From positions 9,119,001 to 9,183,000 of the forward strand of contig OU612066.1 of the NCBI GenBank assembly GCA_914767715.1: a stretch of DNA of 64,000 nt, in the 5' to 3' direction. Shown here in pieces: positions 1-11,948 of the stretch (position 1 is the stretch's first letter; each line of letters begins with the position of its first letter). Under the pieces are notes generated by a model. It was not told where the DNA came from and did not search any database. It saw only the letters and a program-made list of their open reading frames with translations. The position numbers were made by a program, and so were the translations under genes. This DNA comes from Membranipora membranacea. Taxonomy: Eukaryota; Bryozoa; Gymnolaemata; Cheilostomatida; Membraniporidae.

Positions 1-2542
1 GCTTTACCATTATCTATCATCAGCTGTATCATCTTAGTCCGTGTCTGGAAATCGAACAAGAAAACAGATAAAAAGGTTTATTGCTGGGGGCAAATCAATT
101 AATGGTATCTATTCATTTTTGTACCTATTCCAGAGTAAACTAAAACTAAAACACCTAGTATAAACATGGCGCATCAATGATGAGAACAACTAAAATCTTC
201 ACAAGTCTTATGTCAATGCTAAAATTGAACGCTGCCAGAGAAAACCCTTAGCAGCGGTGCCATTCAGCTCTTAAATTGGGCCTTCAATATGTCACCTGAT
301 ATAAAAGAAGATAATGAAAAAAATATGCAAATAACTCCACAGTGACATAGTAGAGACTAACCTGTATTGTAGCAGTTCCCCAGTGAGGAGCGATGATTGC
401 ATTATCTAGCTGATACAGAGGATGATCATGAGGCAGAGGTTCTGGCTGTGTTACATCTAATCCAGCAGCAGCAATATCACCACTCTTCAGAGCTTCATAT
501 AAAGCACCAGTATCAACTATCCCTCCTAGAAAAGACGAGTTAAAAGTGATGAAACGTCATGAAGACAACAGAATACATGATGTGAAGGAGAAAACACAAA
601 TGAAGACAATGGAATATAATATATTGGAGAGCAGGCGTAAAATTTGTTAAATGGTGGGAAGATCAAGTTTGATCCAATTCGCCTGCTTAGGATTGCTCCC
701 TCCACCATCTACAGTTAAGCTGCAGGAGGGGGAGCAACTTGCGAATGCAGGGAACCTACCCAATTGGACTTGTGGCTTGAGCGATTAACTCCAATTCTAA
801 GTTTGAATCAAGTTTAGAAGGAAAGTGGATTCATGGACAATTTGACAGTTACCTCTGGCGATGTTGATGATATGGGCCGTATTCTTCATAGCATTAAACT
901 GTGGTTTAGAAAACAAGTTTTCAGTTTCCGGTGTAAGCGGGCAAACTATCACCACAAAGTCACACAGCGGCAGCATTTCCATCATATCGGCAAAGTAAGT
1001 GGCTCCAACAGCTGTCTCATCAGCTTCAGGTCTATAATTGCAGAAATCATTATAAAAACGAAATACCTTCGACTGTATTTGGTATGAGTCCACAACAGTA
1101 ATGATTGATGCTGATTAACATAGAAGTTGTCCTTTATTCCTCAATGTGGTGAAAACTTGAATTTAACTTCAATGGACTTGTGAAGTTAGTCAACATTTAA
1201 TTGAAATTAGTTGCAGAGAAAGCTGATATTTAGGACATAGAAAGTTTTGGATGAAATCTGCCTACGACCTCACAGATAATGGTTGGCATGGCCATTGGCG
1301 ATGTGGTTTGACCTGATGCCTGAAGACATTTCATATTCTAGGAAACCTTACTGATCAATTTCATATTCACCACACAGCATTTTCAAAACCTGAGGAGTGA
1401 GGATTCATTGATACTAATATTCTTTATGTGGTTAAAGATCAGTAGTGGTCATATGAGAGAAATGGCTATGGAACATTCTTACATAGTGCCAAGTCAAATT
1501 GTGATGTTCTTGAGGCAAGCAAATGAGCCAAGCAACTAGGGTAAGTTCAGAACGACATACTTCACAGCTAATTGGGGGGAGGGGCACCCATCCCAGACAG
1601 AGAGCCCAGCTATTGCTGTATGCAGCTTATGTATACAAAGCAATCAATCAAACCTGCGACTTCGGTTGTGGTATAAGATCTTCATGTTGAAGGCTTTGGC
1701 TCTTTGTGCAAATTTATAGCCAATGCTTCCCATCCCTACGATGCCTACTGTTGCATAGCATATATCTTGTCCTAAGAATAGCTCTCCAAAGAGCTCTTTG
1801 TTGTTCTCCGCCTTCAGACGATCCATACCTGGAAGGCAAAGTTGAGAGAAGAGGTGACATTGTACAGTTTAATGGCCTCAACACCTGTACTGTACCCAGG
1901 AATCAGAACAGCCCAACCCGTACCAGTAAATATCATGTCGCCGAAATGAAGTACACAACAACTTCGCGTAAACAGTGGTGGCAAAAACTGGCATACACTA
2001 GGTGAACATGGCAACTTGGCCCAAAAACAGCAGACCAATTGCTGCATAGACTCATGAACTAGATGACCTCGGCTATGCGTGTTATGATAATTTCAGTTTG
2101 TGTATTCAAAACAACAGCCAATAAAAACGCTATCAAATGTGCTTGTTGATAAATATCTACCTTCTTTCAGTCGCCGTCCAGAAGCAAGCATGAGTGCAAA
2201 ACCCATATCGGCCGTGCTGTCACTCAACACATCAGGTGTATTGGTACATCTAATACCCAACTCTCGCATCTTCTCAAATGGGAAGTGATTGGTTCCCACG
2301 CCGAGATTCACCATCAGCTCCAGGTCAGGCAGCACCTGTTGCTCCTTGTAGTCGGTAAGCGCCTTAGCGGATTGTGGGCTATGGAAGAAGCCTACTTTTA
2401 CTCCCACTCCTAGTTTGCTATCAGCCTGCAAAGCATCTGGTGTAATAAGGTTGCACTGTGACTCCAAAAGATGTAAAAGCTGAGGGTATTTGTCTACGAA
2501 TCCAAAATTAGTAATACAAGCTGCATATTTTGTGCAAGCCAT
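1..2542 (-). CDS. D-2-hydroxyacid dehydrogenase, GRHPR / 2-ketogluconate-reductase type (3' part beyond window)
   Basis: Exons on the minus strand: 2542-2161, 1828-1654, 1031-853, 525-362 and 44-1 (continues past the left edge). All borders are GT-AG and the first four exons total exactly 300 codons. The enzyme should reduce glyoxylate, hydroxypyruvate or a 2-keto sugar acid with NAD(P)H in the cytosol. Visible: the N-terminal half of the substrate domain, with the conserved [16 protein letters not shown] stretch; a Rossmann dinucleotide motif GMGSIG at residues 159-164; catalytic Arg245 (INIARGG), Glu274 (TQPEPLP) and His293 (PHWGTAT). The family triad is therefore complete. The PHWG form at the catalytic His, rather than the PHIG of vertebrate GRHPR, looks more like proteins annotated as probable 2-ketogluconate reductases, so substrate is uncertain. 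The start at 2542 gives an N-terminus of usual length. About 15 residues after the fourth exon are seen; the last C-terminal helix is missing only because the window ends. Confidence 0.9.
661..773 (+). repeat. MITE of the GATCAAGTTTGATCC family, copy 1
   Basis: Lies in intron 3 of the dehydrogenase gene. It starts GATCAAGTTTGATCCAATTC, has an inner inverted repeat GATTGCTCCCTCC / GGAGGGGGAGCAAC, and ends GCGAATGCAGG...CCAATTGGACTTG. This is the same architecture as the copies at about 14281, 18951, 20472 and 27663. No coding capacity. Confidence 0.7.
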
Positions 2543-4682
2543 ATCCCTGTTTATTATGCAGACTTCAGTTATAGTTGATGTTCAACACTAGTACAAGATT
2601 TGAATACTACTGCACTGCACAACAGCGCTTATCAGTGTGCAAATTAACTAAATTTTGACCTCAATCAATCTCGCTTTGAACATTATCACTTTATATCACA
2701 CTGTGATAGGTTGACAGTGATTACGGTTATGTCAAGCACAGAAAGCTTGCTTATATAAGAACAGTCTAGGCAAGATATACTCATCAGAAATGTGATATAT
2801 GCAACCCAAATATGTTTGAGCAGAACCAGAATTAATATTAACCACTGTGGAATTAAATCACTTGTTAATAGTTAGCTGGACACACACTTGTCACATAATA
2901 GATGATGATCCAAGATGATCTCGTGGTTGCATTTAGTTTTTAGAAGGCTTCAAACATGAGTTTGTGGCATAACATTATCAAACATTGCAGCCATATGAGC
3001 ATTCAGAATAAGTTGCATCATAAGACAAATGAGCATAAGATGAATATTAAAAGTGTTTCATTTAAAATCCTAAGTGACTAAGATCAGATCAGATTAAATA
3101 AAAGCCTATTTATGTCATGTCAATTATAGGTAAAATTGTGGGTGATTGTAATAATAGGTCATAACGGAAAGAAAACAATTTTTACTTTGTTACATGACCG
3201 GAATATTGATGACCAGATTAAAACTTGTGATTTCATGTTATTTTCCAAGTTAAAAATCCTGTGATCACACATGCCTCATATTTACTTTCGAAGTATCATT
3301 TCATCAAACTATTCACAAACTTTTGCCCTTATTTGATTTAAAAGGCCTCAAAGTACACGTGTACCAAAATACCTGACCCATAACTACATGTCCTGCCATC
3401 CAAAATCAGAGAGCAATCCTGGCGGTTATTCGATATTCTCAACAAAATTGTGCTGTGTAATGTTGACGGCACGTAATTACAAAAATAAATCACTGTATAT
3501 ATCGGCAACCATGGTGGTCAAGCTTTAACATCCTGCTGCTAGATTGAATCTTCAAACTTTTTTGTTGTCTACAAAATTTTGAATCTTTCTCTCCGCAAAT
3601 TTGTACTGGATTCTTTGTGTCCCGATTACACTAAACAGACCAAAGTTCACTCATCGGTGTCCGAACCTTCTAACTCTCAGCCTATAACTGGATGACTCAA
3701 TCAATTCATCCATTGACTAGCTCACCAAACTGATAGATATAAATATATATAAATCAGTGTAAAAAGATGAGCTTCCAAAATAAAAGCATCTTATTCTGAC
3801 TTGACCCTTGTGCATAAGCACCTTTTCACTGAAACGGCATATAACAAAAAAGCTATGCCCTGACTGCATTGGTAGACTACTACATCACAATAAATTCCCT
3901 TTGTTGGAGATTTTTTGAATACTGACATTTTTATTATTTTAAGATAGGTTTTTCAATATCAAGCCGGTCTCTACTTTACCAACCACCAGGACATATCTGT
4001 TAGTGGATTATTCATTGTCTTCAGTCTTGGCACAATTTAGTCCCATGTGGTACACATATTGTAAGTTGTTGCTGACTTTTTGTTACTCAGACAGAAAATA
4101 ATGCAGTTGAGGACAGGACTCATTGTAATTTGACTATTGTATTATGACTATTTATATTCATCTCAAGCGGTCAAGCTTAACTACAGCCCTAATTATCAGG
4201 AGTTCAGAATGTAGTTCAGTTGGGCCTGACATTGGAATAAGCACGGAAATCAACTGTTAGGGAATTCATAATCCAGTCTTGATTTCAAATGGTAACGATA
4301 CATGTGTATTAAGAGGTATTTATTTGTTGAAATTTTCTGTCACAGAAATGTGTTGGCAGTTTAGATATATTTCGATGCACTTGCATACTTGTAAGAAAAT
4401 ATTCTCATAAAAATTTGACTAAAACTATATATTATATACAATGGCAAAATATAAGGGCAATACTGTTAACTCTTTGGGATTTAAAGCTATCAATAAAAAC
4501 CTGGGTTACGTTGCTGATAGTTTGGTAGGCAAGTCATGCTTACGAGCCAGACAAGTCAGTTATTTGGAGGCACCAGGTGGAAAGTAATGCGTAGGTACCA
4601 TGTCGTTTAGTGAGGCGTAGGTTCCAGGTTGGTAAGTAATATGTAGATATGTACATTTATAAAGTCGGCCCGGTGAAGTTGT
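2543..4682. other. Intergenic stretch between two minus-strand genes
   Basis: No coding exon, RNA gene or clear transposon recognised. The right part should contain the 3' UTR of the SRA gene: on the minus strand an AATAAA hexamer lies at 4324-4319, about 360 bp past that gene's stop codon. The left part should contain the promoter of the dehydrogenase gene; no clear TATA box was found. Confidence 0.5.
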
Positions 4683-7600
4683 CTACTCATCGTCACTCTC
4701 CTCATCTTCATCCTCTGATGCCTCCTCTGTATTCTTGGCAGCGATCTGGTAACATCATAATCAAAAGTCACCTGGTGGCGGTCTGACTTAAGTCTATCTA
4801 ATTTTGAATCACAAATTTTAGTCATGTCTAGAGCCTGAATGGGAGAAATCTGAATTTTCTGTGTGAGCAGACAACTCTGAATATCATCAGTTCAGGAGAG
4901 ATAGCTAACTATGATCAGGGAGTTATATCCCAAACTCCCTGCTTTGATTGAAGGTAACTTCATATACATGTGATTGAATATTCAAAAGGCAAGAGTCTGG
5001 GGGCTCAGACTAAATATTCATAGTAAATAAGATCTGCATTGAATCTTATACCCATAAAAGACAATTGAAACATGAGAGCAAACATTTATTAGGTGGACAT
5101 AATTCTACCTGTGATTGAGATTCATTCTGTGTCACCTCATACGGTAACGGATCCTGTCCTGGGCATCTCTTCAGAGCAAACTGCCAAACACCAAATCCTG
5201 AAGAGCCTGTTCTGTACCTGTAAATAACAACCCCAGCCTTAGATTCTAGATCAATAAATGCCATAGCCAAGAGGACCACTATTGATTTGTTCTGATAGAT
5301 AATATAATATTTTTTGTTGCCCTAGTTCTTGTCTTGCCTGGAGAGAGAAACTGTGGAATTGAATTATAAGACAGTCAGAATACTCATTATACTCAGATAC
5401 CCCAGGCTATTATGTTAGATATACTCATAAAGCCCCCCCCCCCCCATCGTCCTCTTAACCTGTCAGCCCTGTTCCTAAGACCATCTTATATGTAATTAAC
5501 AATAGGCTGGATGCGAATATTCTTACCATGCCTTGGTGACAGTATAAAGTCCGTCATAACGATATCCGCTCTCCGGAGCGAACACAGTAGGTAGTTTGTA
5601 TCCACGGATTACTCGTACTGGATTGCCTGTTTTCACACTCTGGGACAAGGCCAAGTTTCCTAATAGGAAGAGTAAAGTACCATCACAATAGAGATATAGA
5701 TATGCCACATTATTGAGCAAAAACAATATCACATTGTTATAAATACAACTATTATTACAATATAATTACAATGTTATATACACAAAATTTGGCACAAAGA
5801 ACAGATCATATTATTATCAACATCGGTTTTATTTGCTGAGCAAGTTTTATATAATTTCAAACATGTATGACTATGTATTATAAGACAATTAACTATGCTT
5901 ACCACGAGTTAGCGATTGATCTTTAGATTGAGGTGCTGTTCTGAGATTCTTAGGATTAGTCTTTGTTCCCTTCAAGTCTCGCCCACCTGACAGGAACATT
6001 AAAAAGAGAAATGGTCCTTGAACTAATACCTAACTTTATCATCATACTTGATGCCGTTCAGATGATTTTTCGGAAAATGCTATATTCGTGTATTTACAAG
6101 AAGATTATTATGATGTGTATATGTTGTCTGGCACAATAACCAGGCACTGTCATGATCGGTGACTTTTATCTAAAACAGTGTGAGGAACTTTATCAAGGCA
6201 AGATCCTCTAATTTTGGATATATGACAGCATTGACTAAGGATAAATCTGTGACACTATATACATTTTCACAACAATTAGGAGTCTGTCACTCTCATTACC
6301 ATCTGAAATATATCTTTAATGTTCCGTAATTTATTGATGACAAGCTTTTCTAATATTAGTTTTTCAAGGAGCCAGTTGAGGTCGGATCGACACACAGCTT
6401 TACTGTTACAACTCAAAGCCCAAACTACTCAAGTTAATACACTTAATTACCTTCACCAGTATATGTGAAGCATTCACCGAGATCTATATTATCCTCATAA
6501 CCACCAGACAAAGCTATGGAATAGGCACCTGTTTCTGTGTTACCATGTATACCAGCTACTGTGGGTCTGCAATACAACAAGTAATATTACTGGAAATAAC
6601 TGAAGTGTGTCAAATATTGCAGATGATAAAATTTCAATTCAATAATCATCTCGTGCTGATGAAGGACTTCCTAGAGGTCCAAAACTAATATGAGCAACAA
6701 AACATCTCATTTGTTATTTATTCTGTGGAGTTTTCCCCTCTTACTCAACCATTATAAAAAACCATGCTTTCCATTCGGATTTTGCGACGAGACAACTCAG
6801 TGAATAGTTTGACCAATACAAATTATCAACCTTACAAATCAATTTGCATCATTGATTCGTTGCTTGTGGCAGTGGCATTTCATTATCAACCAGTTTTTGG
6901 TAAGTGGTTGATAAATGAAACGCTATCCCGACTCAATTTAAGCGCTTAAACTACATTGTCACCCGATGTGAGGAGATGTGGTTGATAAAAAGATGCCATC
7001 CCCAATCACTTGGCAGGTTTACGCACTTATACAAAATACAGGAGTTAAGTTCTGAAGCAGGGATAGACTATTTAATTCATACAAACCTATGTACACCAGC
7101 CTGTGAGCCTTCTAACCTAGTCTCCCACCACTCTCCAGGTCTTACACCTTCTATCTCACCGTATATATTATCTCTGTGTACATAAGATTTGCGTACTGGT
7201 AACACATTCTCTTCATCCTCATCGAAATCACTCAAGTTAGCGCTTTCATCAGCCGCCTGTCAAATTATTGTAAGAAGAAAAAAATGTTAAACATACAAAA
7301 TTTCTGTCTTTGAAAAACGCATCTTTTTTTTTTCTTCTGCTAAAAGGAAAAATATAAAAGCTTGTAATTGAAAGAAATAAAAATTTAGTATAAAAAGCAT
7401 GGGAACAGCTAGATAGTCCAGAGACCAGAGTGACAGCTCTCCCACTATCCAGGACGCATAAATGAGCCGCAGTACGGGAGTGGCTGCCCATAACCATCCA
7501 CCGTGGGCCCACAGACGCTCCGCCAGACCATTCATGGAATCGGGCCAAAACCCTGCCTAAACTACCATTAGGTATCTGTTGTACAGTTTAATTCCACTTT

Positions 7601-10600
7601 CCATCCAACTTCCTTGGAAAATTAGTAGCGTAGAACCACCATACTTTGTGCCTATGGCGTTTCCCCTATTATTTCAGGGCAACTTGACCACCACCTTCTT
7701 ACTTTCTCATTATAACACACAATGTCGCTTATGACATAGGCCTACGGTGAAGTTTCAAGTATGGATGCACATATCTTTCATGGATCTAGCTCGTTAAACA
7801 AAGCTCCTTCAGATTTTGTTTCTTAGCGTGTTTTAATAGTGCCCTGCATGGCTAGACATTACTTTAATCTTATTTAAAATATAGCTGCCCTGGTACTCAT
7901 CTTCATGGTACAGATAGAAAACATCTTGGGAAATTAATCTTGAGCCACTCTAATAACATTGTGAATTAAAATGTGCCCTATGTGTAACACATTTAGATTC
8001 ACAATGAAACATGTATTAGCGAACACAAAAGAAAACTTACCACGCCTCGCAATCGAGCAGACTTCCTTCGCTTCCCAGGCTTAATATCAAGGTCTTCAAA
8101 TTCATTGCTTCCTGCAGAATCATTGAGCACTTGTGGTCTCTTCTTTGGTTTAGATTTCTGCTGAGGTCTCACTATCTGGTTTGGATGTTTCCGGGTTATA
8201 CTCAGTTTCAAGTACTATATCAAATAACAGAGGAAAGGCATACCATTATATTATTCTAAATTAAATATATCCTAAATTTTGGGTAGTCCTATGATGATGA
8301 TGAATACAATACATAAATGAAAAATCAGTTTATCATCTGTGTCATTAATAGCAGTCGGATCTGAGAGACTCATTTAGTTGCGATATTCTGTAGGATACTG
8401 CTGTGTTATTGTGACGATGTTCATACATCATGTCAATTATGACAGATTAGCAGACATTGGTTCCTGACAATTTTGTTGAGAGAAAATTGTACATGTATTT
8501 TGTTACGAGTATGTCAACAGCACGACTCGCCAAGGTTGCATTAGTCGAAACTTCAGCCGCATATCAGCTTTCTCTGAGTGGCCAAAGTGGTGTGTTAACA
8601 ACATAAGCAAGGTGGGTATATTGAAAATATATAAAGTTTGTTAGTATGGAGTAGAATGTCCAGTGTGGAGTAGTCCTATCATAAGGTTTGTTGTCATGTT
8701 GTCATACATGTATCTTGGAGTTGTCCTCTCTGTACATACTAAGGAGTTACCATCAGCTACCCTGACCTATATATGACAGAGACTGACTTGACCGTGACCT
8801 TGATTGAAGAGACACACATGGGCACTTGTCTACTGACTTCCATGGTGAGTAGACTGCCTTATATCTTGCCATCCTGATAAGAACCCCACTACGCCACATG
8901 GTGTCAGAAGTGGGATATACTTAGGAGAGGTGAATGTGTAGTGCTAGGAGAGGAGAGGGTGAGGTGTAGAGGAGAAGGAGCGGTGAAGAGGAGAAGTGAG
9001 GAGGTGAATGAGTATGAGATAAGGTGTTATTGAGGAGAGGAGGAAGGAGTAAAGGTGAACTGTAGAAGGTGTTTAGGTGAGTTACTAGGAGGGCAGTACC
9101 GTTGTGGGAAGCTTTAGACTAGTTGAGGAAGAAGTGTATGAGAAGCGAAAAACATCCAAAAATCAAACAACAAAGGATATTTTCCTCCATCTTTGTTCAC
9201 AAATTTTGGCGAGAAATTTGAGTAAAAGTTTTCTTTGTGTTCTTGAATACAATTTGAACTTGTGTAGCTTGAGTATACCCTAACTATTGTATAGGTTGTA
9301 CACTGGTGCCATGGCTAGTATCTTTGCTAGTCTACCTGTGCTTGTTGTAGACTCATCTAATGTCCATGGGTCATTTAAGCGGTGGTCTGTAGAGTTTAAT
9401 CTGGCTTTAAGAATGAAGTCGATTGAACTTGGCTATGACATGAAGAAGTGACTACTGGCACTGGTGGTTCTAGAGTTACTGAAAAAGTGAGGGTGCCTCG
9501 CTTCGGTGAAGATGCAAAGCTGGCATCTTTGCTCTGGTGTATGGGCAGTGATGCTCGTGAAGTAGTGTCATCGCTTGGTGTTGACTTGTTTTCCACATCT
9601 TTGGAGTTCTTAGATGTGTGGAACTTGTTGAGAGAACACTTTGAGCATGACGAGTCTGAGTATGTTAAGTTGGACAAGTTTGTTACCTGTCAACAGCTTG
9701 ACAATGAAGATGAACGCGCTTATCTTCTGCGTGTTGAAGGACTGAGTAGACAATGTGATTTCTCTGGTGGCATGTCAGAGAGAGATTTGCGTTCTTGATC
9801 GCAGTTAGAGGTTTGCGTAACTCAAAATTGAAGTTTGAGATGATGGCTGATGAGGAGTTGAACTGGGTAAAGATCAACAAAGTATTAAGGGCAAGACTAG
9901 CTGTGCAAGAGTCTTTGAATGCCTTAAATAGATCAGACCCGACTTATGCACTGTCGGAGAGTAAACAGGTCCCTTCTAATATACCTGTTAGAGATGAAGT
10001 ACACACTGAGCAGAGTGTAGTCTGTGATCCAATCAATGCTGTACTAAATGTTACTGTTATACAGGTGCATGTTGGTGAAGTGAAGTGTCGTCATCACTGA
10101 GAGAGAAGTGATGAGAGTAGTGAAAGTAATACTTATGATGATGTTTATAACCATTCTAATCGAGGTTCTCACATTGACAACAAGAGATTTTGTAGTGACA
10201 ACCATCGTTATAATGGTGATGGTGGGAGTGATCATGATGATTACCCTTCACCTGACCATGAAAAGAGAAATGTAAGTCATGGTAGTCGTCATCATTCTGG
10301 TTGTTATATATGTCATCAAGTTGGTCATATTGCGCATTACTGTCCTGAAGTCCGGTGTTTCAGATGTCAAAGGATGTCACATCACCAACAGGATTGTACT
10401 GATGTTTATAATGTAGGTTTTGTGTGCGTGAAGGCGTCTCAGCAAGAGATTGCAGTAGTAGAGTAAATGGGAGCTCAGGCCAAAGGTACAAAGAGCGAAC
10501 TAAAAGAAAGTCATGTGATGACCGCTCTCCACCTAGGCAGAGCTTAGGTAGTAGTGATAGTAATTGGCGGAGATAACTTCCCTCTGTAAATTCTACCCTA

Positions 10601-11948
10601 GGGAAGAGCTGTTGTCACCTTGTAAGTAAACATATTTGTTTTAAGTTGACATCCTATCCGCTTTTCGTTATTGCTTGTGTGATTGCTGACATTTGTCGGT
10701 AGTCCCCGTAGTTGTGTGCTAACCCTGATGGTGGGCCACAGAGTATGAGTAAACATCTCTTTCTCAAAGAAAGGGCATGTGAAGTCTCTCTTAACCCTGT
10801 TAGGGTTATAGAGTATGTGTCAAAAAACCCTTATAATAGTAAGGGCATGTGGAGTAGTCCTATCATAAGGTTTGTTGTCATACATGTACTTTGTACATGT
10901 ATCTTGGAGTTGTCCTCTCTGTACATACTAAGGTTACAGCTACCCTGACCTATATATGACAGAGACTGACTTGACTTGTATGTTGTTGGAGACGACCAGG
11001 CCTAGCAAGCACAAGGAAATAAGCAGAGCCAAACAGAACTTCCCAACACATTGCCTGCACAGTTGTCGGGAACTTCTATCTTGTCAGGATAGCCAGCATG
11101 GGCTTGGCATAATTATTCCCGATCTCCAACATGTTCTGATGAACGCGTAAGGCTTAACGGCAACCTGCCAGTCGAAAAGTCTGTTTAAATCAAGGCTACC
11201 AGCCAGGCATAAAAATGTGTTGTCAACTATACTATGATTTTATTGTGTACTAACTATCCAACTAAAACTAACAGAGTTACAAAGATCTAATGTATAAATC
11301 AGTAAAAATAATCAGTGCGTTTAGTCTCGTCCGCAAACATGAAGTGTCGATGAGCAGGCTAAAGTAACGCTTGTGAAAGCAAAGATTCATAGGGAGTTAG
11401 ATACAGTCAAGGCATTAAATGTTATGGAAAATGATTATTTTAGAAGACAAGACATGAGAATTTGAATGCATGAATAATAACCTCAGTATATATATATATA
11501 TATAGCAGTCAAAGACCAGAATTCCCCACACAGTGACAGCAAGAAGCCGCCGACCCCCCCAACCCAGCGCACAGATTTTGTGACAAGACAAATGGATCAC
11601 AACAGCAGCATGCATCATCATCAGATCAGTTTGTTTTAATTAATAAATCAAGGCCCAATCAAGTTATAATATATATGATTGTTATGTAGGTATATTATTT
11701 AATATTATATATAATTAATAATATATATAACCAAGAAGTAACAGGGTTGCTGTCACTCACTCCTTGATATAACATATATATAATTTTATATCATACAACA
11801 ATACATACTATTCATATATATAATATTATTAAGGCATTATTCTACTCACTGGATTCAATAGTCCTAACTCTGCAAGAACTCTCTTGTTGTCTGCTATGTT
11901 TTTTAGTCTTCTTTCTTCATAATCAGACATTTTGGCACTTGAACTCAT
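4683..11948 (-). CDS. Stand-alone SRA-YDG domain protein (UHRF1-like reader without RING)
   Basis: Exons: 11948-11850, 8214-8041, 7256-7087, 6566-6451, 5986-5903, 5659-5527, 5217-5109 and 4745-4683; phases join without error to give 315 residues and a TAG stop. Residues 1-33 form a charged helix ([16 protein letters not shown]). Residues 34-115 are basic, then acidic, and disordered. Residues 120-285 are an SRA domain: [75 protein letters not shown]. The tail is acidic (DEDEESDDE). SRA domains flip out and read 5-methylcytosine in UHRF1 and plant SUVH proteins. UHRF1's ubiquitin-like, Tudor, PHD and RING domains are absent, and the stop codon and upstream ATG are both present, so this is not a fragment. 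Odd points: Asn174 stands where UHRF1 has Asp469, and the loop after GGRD is about six residues longer than UHRF1's NKR finger. Intron 1 (3.6 kb) houses a retroelement relic. Probably nuclear; function inferred only. Confidence 0.88.
5433..5445. repeat. Poly-C tract (13 C)
   Basis: Uninterrupted run of 13 C in an intron of the SRA gene. Confidence 0.9.
6876..6925. repeat. Hairpin core of a small MITE (copy 1)
   Basis: CATTTCATTATCAACCA is followed about 12 bp later by its near complement TGGTTGATAAATGAAA. The left arm recurs at about 47559 inside a 103-bp inverted-repeat element, so the two are probably relatives. Located in an SRA-gene intron. Confidence 0.45.
8661..8898 (+). repeat. 5' LTR remnant
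   Basis: Positions 8661-8792 match the right-hand repeat. The segment from 8793 to the terminal CA at 8897-8898 lies directly before the primer-binding site, as an LTR 3' end should, but has no counterpart in the other LTR. Confidence 0.6.
8899..8916 (+). promoter_or_regulatory. tRNA-Leu-type primer-binding site
   Basis: TGGTGTCAGAAGTGGGAT, complementary to the 3' end of many animal leucine tRNAs including the CCA tail, begins immediately after the LTR end. This is the position used to prime minus-strand synthesis in Ty3/gypsy-type elements. Confidence 0.7.
9311..10466 (+). pseudogene. gag pseudogene of the LTR element, with double CCHC zinc knuckle
   Basis: Starts at an ATG at 9311 and can be followed through three reading frames to a TAA at 10464-10466. 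Disablements seen: a frame change near 9447, a second near 9790, and an in-frame TGA at 10098-10100. Between 9480 and 10000 the conceptual protein is a helical capsid-like segment typical of invertebrate retrotransposon Gag. At 10302-10397 there are two nucleocapsid knuckles of CX2CX4HX4C form ([14 protein letters not shown] and [14 protein letters not shown]). An acidic/His-Ser spacer precedes them. It should once have packaged RNA; it cannot make an intact protein now. Confidence 0.75.
10845..10975 (+). repeat. 3' LTR remnant
   Basis: Matches 8661-8792 with small indels. A short purine run (AGGGAAGAG) ends at about 10608, just before TGTTGTCACC. It could be the polypurine tract, in which case the LTR originally started near 10610. 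The sequence after 10975 diverges from the 5' copy. Confidence 0.6.
11480..11845. repeat. AT-rich / (TA)n low-complexity stretch
   Basis: Several short TA dinucleotide runs and ATATAT-rich sequence in intron 1 of the SRA gene, just before its first exon. No other content seen. Confidence 0.6.

Larger units (their letters stand above)
8661..10975 (+). mobile_element. Decayed Gag-only LTR retroelement
   Basis: Two direct repeats of about 130 bp (8661-8792 and 10845-10975), nearly identical and sharing GTGGAGTAGTCCTATC, enclose an internal region with a primer-binding site, a purine-rich leader (about 8917-9110) and a broken gag gene. No protease, reverse transcriptase, RNase H or integrase motif is present. 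The internal region is far too short for pol, so the element was non-autonomous or lost pol. Left of 8661 and right of 10975 the repeats do not match each other, so each LTR seems to be truncated on a different side. It sits in intron 1 of the SRA gene, on the opposite strand to that gene. Confidence 0.75.

Noticed and set aside
9448-10100. Intact host gene from the gag-like open frames
   Set aside because: Frame changes, an internal stop, flanking LTR copies and CCHC knuckles show a decayed retroelement.
4683-11948. Full UHRF1 E3 ligase
   Set aside because: No RING, PHD, Tudor or ubiquitin-like sequence in any frame; the gene has its own start and stop.
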